Source of the DNA: Apostichopus japonicus
Lineage: Eukaryota > Echinodermata > Holothuroidea > Aspidochirotida > Stichopodidae
DNA length: 60,000 nt
NCBI RefSeq assembly: GCF_037975245.1
Contig: NC_092570.1
Location: 16,907,418 to 16,967,417 of the forward strand
Direction of reading: 5' to 3'
The number at the start of each line of letters is the position of its first letter. Position 1 is the first letter of the stretch. The translations under genes were made by a program, and so were the position numbers. Below are positions 1 through 9,500 of the stretch, in pieces. The notes under the pieces are model-generated. The model searched no databases, had not been told where the DNA came from, and saw only the letters and a list, made by a program, of their open reading frames with translations.

Positions 1-215
1 AGTGGAATGGTTTGCCTGAGAAAGTTGTACTTGCAAGTAGTGTCAATGGGTTTAAGAATTCTTTGGACAAGCACTTTAAGCATTGTAATCGGGTCTGAGT
101 GTTTGTGTCTTCAGTTTTTTCTGTCTCTATAGGGTCCTTGATGGGGACTTAAGTGTCCCTCCTGATCCTTTTTTCTACTAATTAAACTAAACCACCGATT
201 TGTTTATTCGCTCAG

Positions 216-590
216 ATTCAGAACCAGCATGCACTTCTACTCAAACCTTTGCAATGTCAGCCGCACTGCCGGTAGCAGCAATTAGCTCACCTCGCTACCC
301 AGGAACCTATCCAACCAATGCAGAATGTTACTACACTGTCACTAGTCCAGCAGACACTCACATAATTCTAGGAGTCCTTGGAATGCTAGGTCTTGTCAAC
401 TTTCAGGACTATGTATACATCTATGACTCCTCTGATCCGACAAACCCTGCTTTGCTTCGAATCATTTCGGGCAACCGACGAATTTCCTATCGGAGGTTCT
501 TCACAGAAACGAACCAAGTTCAATTGGTTTTTAAGGATGATGGGGCAGGCACAGAGAGAAGGGGATTTTTTATGAGGGCTACGTTTGAAG
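216..590 (+). CDS. Exon: first CUB domain
   Basis: The exon begins after a CAG acceptor (213-215) and ends at a GTATTT donor (591); it is phase 1 on both sides and 125 codons long. It encodes a CUB domain: the opening SSPRYPGTYPTNAECYY block is the typical CUB start, followed by the DYVYIYD strand and the FKDDGAGTERRGF end strand. The first and second cysteines sit about 34 residues apart. CUB domains are extracellular beta sandwiches that mediate protein or glycan binding. Confidence 0.8.
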
Positions 591-3500
591 GTATTTCATT
601 TCAGAACTCAGAACAGAAAATAATACCTATTTCATTACAGTATCGTGGTAATGTTTCTTATATGTTAGGCCATTGAAACATCTCGAATCGACGAAGGAGT
701 CGTATATGATGTAGTTTTTTTGGCCGTGGCTATTCTTACAACCAGGAGTAACAATTATTTATAAACTATTCTTACGACATCGGCGAATTTCCGGTTACGC
801 ATGCGCAGTAAAGTAAATAAAGCAACTGCGCATGTACTAGGGGTAACCCTAACCCTAAACCCTAACCGGGAATTATTGTTACTCCTGGTCGTAAAAATAG
901 CCACGTTAAAGCAACTGCGCATGCGTAACCGGAAATTATTGTTACTCCTGGTCGTAAAAATAGCCACTTTGTTTTGTTTTTCTCTCTCACTGGAGTAATA
1001 AGCTATACCCACTACTCACATGGATATGATTTCAATTATCAAGTTATTGTCTTAAGGCTTTATTTACCTGTTAATCATATTCTACGTCCTCTTAATAATG
1101 CAAAAGGGGAAAGAGATCAAAGTACAATATAATAAAATATCATATTTAATTAAACTCTTTTAATTTTTGTTTAAAACAAGTGAAACTCAGTGCTTTTGAT
1201 AAACTTTTCTTAGTTTATTTTGGGTAACTGCCGTGGCTGTTCACATTACTTTTTCTCCCCAAAAGTACTTTTCTTCTTATCAAATTATTGACCATATTTC
1301 CAGACGCGGTACAGTCTTGCAGTGGTAAAGGGACTCAAACAGATCAATGCGAGTGTTTTTCAGTCACCGGCGGCTCTCAGTGTGAAGTTGATGGAGGTAT
1401 GTTCGCATATGACCTTAGACAAAAGAGATATGGCCATATGCCCAATCGATAGGCAGCTTACGTAGAGCACGGTGGATTTCTATGAAGTATGGGGTAGGGG
1501 ATAGGAGAGGAGTAGAGAGGAGAGGAGAGAAGGAGGTTCATGGCTTTGACATATGCTCAAAACCATAAGTTTGCCTTCATTGCTTCCAAAAGTTTGCATA
1601 CAAGCATGCAAAACGAATACAAACATGTCTCAAAGGGGGTCATTTCTGGATAAATCTAGCAGGTTTGTTGATTGTTGGACGCTGCAGAGTGTCCAATAAT
1701 TTGTCGGTAGTACTTGCTCCATTAAGCTGAGTGGATAAGGGAGAAATTAACTCTATTAAAAATATCTTGAAATCTAAGGAATTCTTTGATAAGCCGGTTG
1801 TTAATCTTTTATTCGATTAACAGATTTTTGACGAAATGCATTGGTCACCGTACTTGTATATCTTGTCGTAAAAATGTAAGCACGGACGAGTTGCCAATAG
1901 CACGTTCTTTTGTTACGAATTAACATACAATCACTAACATGGTAATTTCATGAGCTGATGCCCACAGTTAAAAGTATATTTCTATACAGCCCGTCAGTAT
2001 TCTATTAACTACTGTGAAAATGGGCTGTAATTTTTACCAGCCCACCGGCCCACCGTCCCATTGGTCCACCGGCCCACCGGGCATTGCTCAAATGCCCGTG
2101 TGGCCAGTCCGCCACTGCGGGCCTTCTGTCACACTACTTGCGCACATCAGTGATAATGATATGCCTTAATGGGAAATTTGACCAAACACCTTTCCACAAA
2201 TTGTACTTCTTCGCCTGCTACATGACATTGTAATTGTTATCTGTTTTGTAATGTTATTGTTTATGTAATGAAATTTTGATTGTAATCTAATTTAAAGTGA
2301 TCAACCAGATGGATCTACTGATTTGAGTATGTGCAGTCAGTAAGTAGGATATACATGACCTTCTTTCTTTACATCTTAAAGGGACTGACTTTGAAGTTCT
2401 ACCAACTCCGACGGACGCCTCTCAATTGGATGCCACTTGTGGATATCCAGTTGATGTTACCTTGACTACTGGCGCCAATGGTTATAACGCGGTCTTATCT
2501 TCTGAAACGTATTTTGATCCAAGTGCAAGCGGGAATGAATGCAAATGGAACTTTATAGGAGAAAAGGGGCAGCAATATGTCATAATATTCCGGGACTTTA
2601 ATCTTGATATTCTCGTTGATGGACTCGTTATTGAATACAACGACTACAGGAGAGCTTTTGCCTTTCTAAGACTTTCCGGGACGAATACAAATCTTCCATA
2701 TTTGAGGGATGGAACAACGTTTTCTTTGATTGGTTCTCCAATCAAAATGGACTCTCATCTTTTTACAGTCATTTATGTTGGTGATACGACTGACTTGACA
2801 ACGTTCAAGGGTCCGTTATTCGAAGTTCATCTGATCAGTACCGGTAAGTATTTGAATGCCTCTATAGCAGGGTTGTCCAACCTTTTGCAGAGGAGGGCCA
2901 CATGGAATGGTTATGATGAAGGAGGGGGGCGCATGAACCCTACGCTTTTTCAATTTTTTGCGCGAAGCCCAAGGCAACAAAATGTGAGCACTGCACGCGG
3001 TGAATAGCGGTGAATAAAGTCCAGCCGCCCCCTACGCTGAGACCTGTATGCAGGTTTTTGGACCCAGAAGGTTCGAATGATTGATTACATAGCTTCAAAT
3101 TGTTATCAATAAAACTGCTCACTAAATTTCGCACCGTAGAACATCTCTGGCGGGCCGGACGCAACCCTGCGGCGGGCCGGACTGTGGCCCGCGGTCCGTA
3201 GGTTGGACAACCCTGCTTTATAGAGAGATACGTGTATGCTACATTGTAATAAAACCATTGTACAAAATCTTTAAGCATATCTTTATGAGTTTGATTAGTT
3301 GGTATAGCTCCCCCCAAAATACGGATTCCTTTCTACAGGTGTGGTAAGCAGTATATATCCTCGATACACACACACACACGCCAATTGTTTGCAAAAGAAC
3401 GGACAATTCCTGCAGAAAGCGATACCGACGATATCAATGTGTGTCTGTTATCAGTGAAAAGCTACAATCGCCGCGAGTCGCCGCCTATATGTGTGACTTG

Positions 3501-6500
3501 GCGTTGATAACGTGGTCGCAAAAGAAATAAGAGCACAGGTTTTTAATTAAGAAAATATTCTCACGATCAAGAAAATTTAAATATCTTGTCTGTTTCAGCT
3601 TTGCCTTTAAGTTTTTCGTTTTGCTCTTTCTCTCACGACATTTCGCTGCTGCTTTCAGAGTATTCTTAATCAAACTCTCTTTGTCGGTACCATGTATTGA
3701 AGTAACGACGCATCTTTCTCCTTATATATGAATCGCCGCATTAACCAAATGTAAACAGAAATTTATTTTACATGTGATAGCTAGTTAGTATTCACACCTT
3801 AAGAACGTCGTTCAAACGTAAACAACATTTTCTTTGCATTTAAACAACATTTAAAATTTTATCATACTTAACAGTACTTTATTTTTATGGCAGGTCGATT
3901 ACGTAATCACAAGACTTTCCTATATAGCTATAGCGTGCTATAATTGGAGCCAATAATGCAGATCTTTAATGTCAATTTCGTTTCTACACATTCAGTTCCA
4001 ATCATAAATCTTGCCGACAAATAGGTATACAATCAAATATAGTATGTAACTGAATGAAATGATAACGTAAGTAAAATCATAAAAATTCGTGAATGTTAAC
4101 TACGTTTTCATTAAAGTGGTTGTACCAATGATTGCCATCACCTCGCTGTCATTCGTTTAAGTACAACCTCTAAATCCTAATTGCCGCAGGGTATGTAGTC
4201 TTCTAGTTTTTATCTTTTCTTTTTTATTATCTTTCCCTGCATGTGTTCAGAACTGTTTAATTTTCACTTCAATATTTCAGAAAAATGTAAGGAACCTTGC
4301 TTGAACGGTGGGCAATGCACTGCTTTTTGTACTTGTGACCAAGGGTTCCAAGGGGAATGGTGTGAACACAGTAAGTATATTGATGAATACATGTGTAGAC
4401 TGCATGGTGAGTTCTTACACAGGTTCAAATACCGATTCTGATGATTTTCATAAACTGCAGCCATGATATCTCACCAGGGGGTAGGAAGCTTCCAAAAAGT
4501 GTTGGGGGGTACAAAATCAAAGGGGCACTTTCTCATTCCGCAACCACCACTCGTTATGTTATAAACCGATACACACCGGCCATACCACATAAATATATAT
4601 GATGTGTTAGTATATGCTATCAATATACTATTATGGTGCACGTGACTCTATTCAAAATTAACAAAGGCTTAAGATATCCAAAAGACAGTTCTTCTTCAAA
4701 GCGGCACATTTTATTTGCCAGTAGGGCACATTTGCTCTTTTGGAAAAGAGTGGTGGCACGTGTCCTCGATTCCCCCCCCCCCCGGCTCCTAGCCCCCTGT
4801 ATCTTACAAAGTGACAACGTTGCGGGCTGAAGACTCCACTTCTACGATGTGTAAACAATAGGAATTGTTTTATTGCTTTATTATATAATATTTAGCACCA
4901 CTTCCAATTGTTATTATTATTATTCAGTTAAATTTATAGGATCTTATTTATGTACTACTGAAAATGCTTGGAGAGTCCGACGTATAAGACTACCGTAGTA
5001 TATTAACAAACCTTAACAAAATAAAATCAATAACAAAATCATTTTTTTGTCTTCCTTTTCTTTTTTACTTGCTTAATTAAAGCGATTCCTCCTGACTATA
5101 CATGTCTTGTAAAGAACCACCACGTTAGAGCAAACTTCGCCTATGCATCCGAGATCTACGCCATAGCTGGAACTAATTATTTTGCTCCAGGATCGTTCCA
5201 ATTTGACCGTGTCAGTCCGACTGATTACCACCAAGTCGATGTTTTACTTCCAACGTCAATGATAACAAGTTTGAAATACTACGGATACTACGAAAGGCCC
5301 GGAAGCGTTCTATCGTTACACACTGGTTGCAATGCTAAGGATGGCCAATCCAGATTTGGCGTCTACTCGTGTCGTTTCACTGGAAATAATTTTGTGGACT
5401 CGCTGAAAATACCGGTTATTATCAACTCGGTCTCTGGTAAAGATTGGTTGCTTTAATTTGTTTGCTATCAAATTAACCATAATTACTACATAATTTTCGT
5501 TGTGAAATTGTTGTAGTTGCTTTTATTTTAAAAACTAAGTGGGTCTTAAGAACGATTAATAACTTAACACTAAAATCGTATGGGCTTTTAGTTATAAGCT
5601 TTTAAGTATGAAATGCATATTATCGGTCTTAAAGCTCTTTTCTGATCAATCACAAATTGCACAAATTTTCATCCGTCGTTATATTTAATAAATATAATAA
5701 AAATGAACCCTGTTTCATAATGGGATCATATTCGATATGTTGATAGTCAATACGAATCGATTTATCGGAGAATGCTTTTATGTATACACAAAGCTTTTAA
5801 CATGAATTGATATTACCTTTATTTCTTCGTTGTATATTTACTGACGTAGACCTCTTTAGCCCAGTAGGACGTTTCACTAAAACAGTAAGCGTTAACGACG
5901 CGCAGGTGACATTGTCCGTAGATCCCGTGCCCTCCAAGCTTTCAGCTTTGCGTTGGCGGTTCAACGGGCGAGTCGTGAAAAAATGGAATGGACAATCTTC
6001 AATAACGATTACAAACGTCCGAAGAGAAGATGGCGGTTTTTATGAATGTTTCATTGGATTTGGCGAGCAAGCTAAATATGACGTGGTGACTTACAGACTG
6101 ATAGTGCGGGGTGAGATACCTGTTTCAAATGAGGCTATATGATCTTACAAATGAGCATGCAATTGTGGGTCTTTTATTGTTCTTTTGGAAACGATTTACG
6201 AGTCATTTACGAGATCCATTTTGATTCCAATGAGGATATATGAGATGAGGAATCTTGAGTTATCCCCTGCTGGATGATGGGTATTGATTGTTTTAGGAGT
6301 AAGCCCTATCACCCTTTATCAATTCACATTTGTTTCATCAAGTAAAATCACAGGCATAGGCGTAGAAGCCTAATTTGTTTTGGGGGGGGGGGGGGGGCTG
6401 TAACGACTTGCCCGAAAAATATAACCAAAAATTTTTGCGCGCTCCGCGCGTGTTGAACATGTTATATGCATATCATATAGGCATACATCGGTTATTACAT

Positions 6501-9500
6501 CACATGCCAATAATATACAATCATTTTCCGTGTTATTACCCTTCCATATTGGTTATAATTATTGGGGAAGTCGTTACAATAAAGACGATAATAGTAATAT
6601 CAGTTTAACCATTGAAAAAACACTGCAAATTATTTTTCTTCAGTAGGTACCCGAAAAATGCTCAGCATATTGCCCGAATTTTCACAATATTTTTGGGTGG
6701 GGGCTGCAGCCCCCCCCCCAGCCCCCGCCTCCTACGCCTATGATCACAGGGTAGTGCTTTCCCGAAGTTATTTGACTATTTTGATGGTCACAATGTCACG
6801 AGACAACAGTCAATGTATGACGTCACTCTTTGAAATACAGTAGATATTTAGTGTCGAGCAACAGTTAAACAATATGTTGTAATCTCAGTAAGTTGAGTTT
6901 TCACTGCATATACAATATTTCTATAAACTGTTCAAACTAACGCCACCTTGACACAGAATAAAGAAGAAGTAAAGATATCTTTATTTTAACTTATAACATA
7001 ACGTTTCTACAATACGTCCCAATCACCAGCATGTCCAGACGGGTTCTACGGGCCACCTGGTTGTACGGATGCCTGTCCGGATTGTAAAAATGGCGGAACT
7101 TGCTATGATCTCGACTATGGTTGCATTTGTCCTCCAGGTTACGACGGTACAACATGCGAAGACCGTAAGTACGAAGGATGGAAACTTGGAAAGAAGATTG
7201 TCTTATCCATTTGTAATTGACTTCCACATGAGGTCATTATATGGTGCAATCCGGTTGCAGGCGCGTAGCGAGGAATTTGCCAAGGGAGGGGTGAAGCCTG
7301 TGGCAAACTTTTTTTTTGTGGCAAACTGTGGCAACAGTGTAGCGACACCATGGTTTGGCGCGAAGGGTACACAAAATGTTGGCTGAGAATGCCTCCCGGA
7401 TCGCTGGAAATGGCACTTCCCAGGCCTTGTAAGTTGCATCTAAGGATAAGCATAAAAGTTCTTTTTTTAAATTACTAGCGATATCATAAAAACATACCAA
7501 AAATATGCTCAAGGGACGGTCGTCCCCTCCCCCTCCCCCCACCTTGGCTACGCACCTGTCCGGTTGCAGAGATGCCTGCAGGGCCAAATGTGGCACTCGA
7601 ATATGGTTGCATTTGTCCTGCAGACTACGGTAGTTTTTCTCTAAGTTTCCAGACCATGGCCTTACCTGTTTTCATCCTATCCTTACGACCGTCATTTCAA
7701 TTATTAGTGTTTTCATGTCATATTGACTATGTAATATATAGCCTATGATATTTCTTTTGATACTCTTTTTCTTACATTTCTAACAACCACGAGGTTCATC
7801 AGTTTATGTTTCAGAGAACTGTGTTATAACTCGTTTTTTTGTTTCACAATCCAATGGACTCGAATGTATTGCACTGATATCGTATACTTTTCAAATAATA
7901 AACATTGAGATATCTAGCTACTCTCGACAACGTCATTGATATTGTGCAGGAAACAGTATAATGATTTGGAAAGTTTTGCTGCAGTTGTTAGCAACGATTT
8001 CATTAAAAACAAAATTATTCCAAAGTTTTCATTATCTGGTTACATTTCAAAAAGTATCATTGGTTATAGTCTATAGAGAGAAACCAAAGGGTGTGAAGAC
8101 TCTCGCACAAAGAAACGTCTCATGCCGGTAGTTCTGACCTAGTTTCGAATGAGGCGTAAAAAAGTGTTAGACACCACCATCGATCCCAGAAAATACACAC
8201 ACAGCTTGCTAACGTCGTTAATTATACACTAGTGTACAGTCAATACATACAGCTACGGTCAATACCCACAACACAGTGTACATTGCAGCGATGGACATCT
8301 CAGGTCTAGATAAAAGAACAAGGTATCACGTTTCATTACTGTCTGCATTTTGTAGCGACAAGAAAAAAAAAAGTTAACTTTTTCAGAGGGTGGCACGCGA
8401 TTTGGGGCGAGTCTTCAATGCCTCTAAATTGATCTTCGCTAAATAAAAAGTCATTATACCATTAGAAACCCACATATAGAAACAGATTAGCGGCTGGGAA
8501 AGTAGAATGTTTCTGACCGGCCATCCTTTTTTACTAACTAGGAAAGAAACTCACAAAATATTGTTTGCTTGATTATTCAGCTGGATCCTTTGAATTGACC
8601 CAAATAATGCCGGTTATTCAACAGACAGATAGATAGATATTTATTCAGCCAGTGGTCATAAAAAAATACAATGGAAATTGGGTAAAAACAATAGCTCAAA
8701 AGTCAAAACGAGTACAAAACTAAAAACAGATTCAAAATATAAACGAATACTAGGAGGAACCCTTAAATGGAAGCAGTCTTTTCCCAGAAGGCAAGAACGT
8801 GAAATAAGTTTGTGCTGGATGGACATCATCCTTTAATACATTATCGAATCGTTTCATGGCGCGCTCTTGGGAAAGGGAGGGAAAGGCCGGTTCCATTAAT
8901 GTGCTCGGCGTTTCTTATTACAGATTGTAATTTTCTAAGATCCCTTTGACTCACGCGGCCACACCAGACTAAAATGTTAGTAGTTAAGATACTTTCTATA
9001 ATTGCACGATAAATGTTGATCAAAACATTGCACTGACAACATAAGATTTAAGGGTTCGTCAAAACATACAGTCTCTGACGTCCCTTATTTAATATTTCCT
9101 CAGTGTTAATGTTCCATGACAGGTTGTCCATGTATACGGTTACATAATACTCCTTTGGTTACATTATAATGGGTTACATTAAAGGGGTTACATTATAGGG
9201 TTACATTATAACCCTTGCATTACCTTGGTAGAATAAATAAAAGCGATGGGATAGTACAAATGGAGAAACCTAACTAAGAACGTGCGAGACTTCCAAATTT
9301 GTGTGCTGAAATCGCCTGTTGGCAACTATATCAGAATTAAACTTCTTCAGTCTGTGAACGAACCCCAAACTCCGCCGGCTAACGGCACCCATTCCCTTCC
9401 TAGTTCCTTTTTTTTATCGTCCAAATTTTTTTGATCGTGGTAAGTCTTAGTTATGCATGTGCTAGCTAGCTAGCTTACTTTTGAGTAACTGATTATAATT

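Noticed and set aside
3485-3673. 62-codon Lys-rich minus-strand ORF
   Set aside because: Intronic, short, biased by AT-rich sequence, no domain.
7139-7596. Overlapping 78-119-codon minus-strand ORFs
   Set aside because: They cross an EGF exon and a MITE on the other strand and are shadows.
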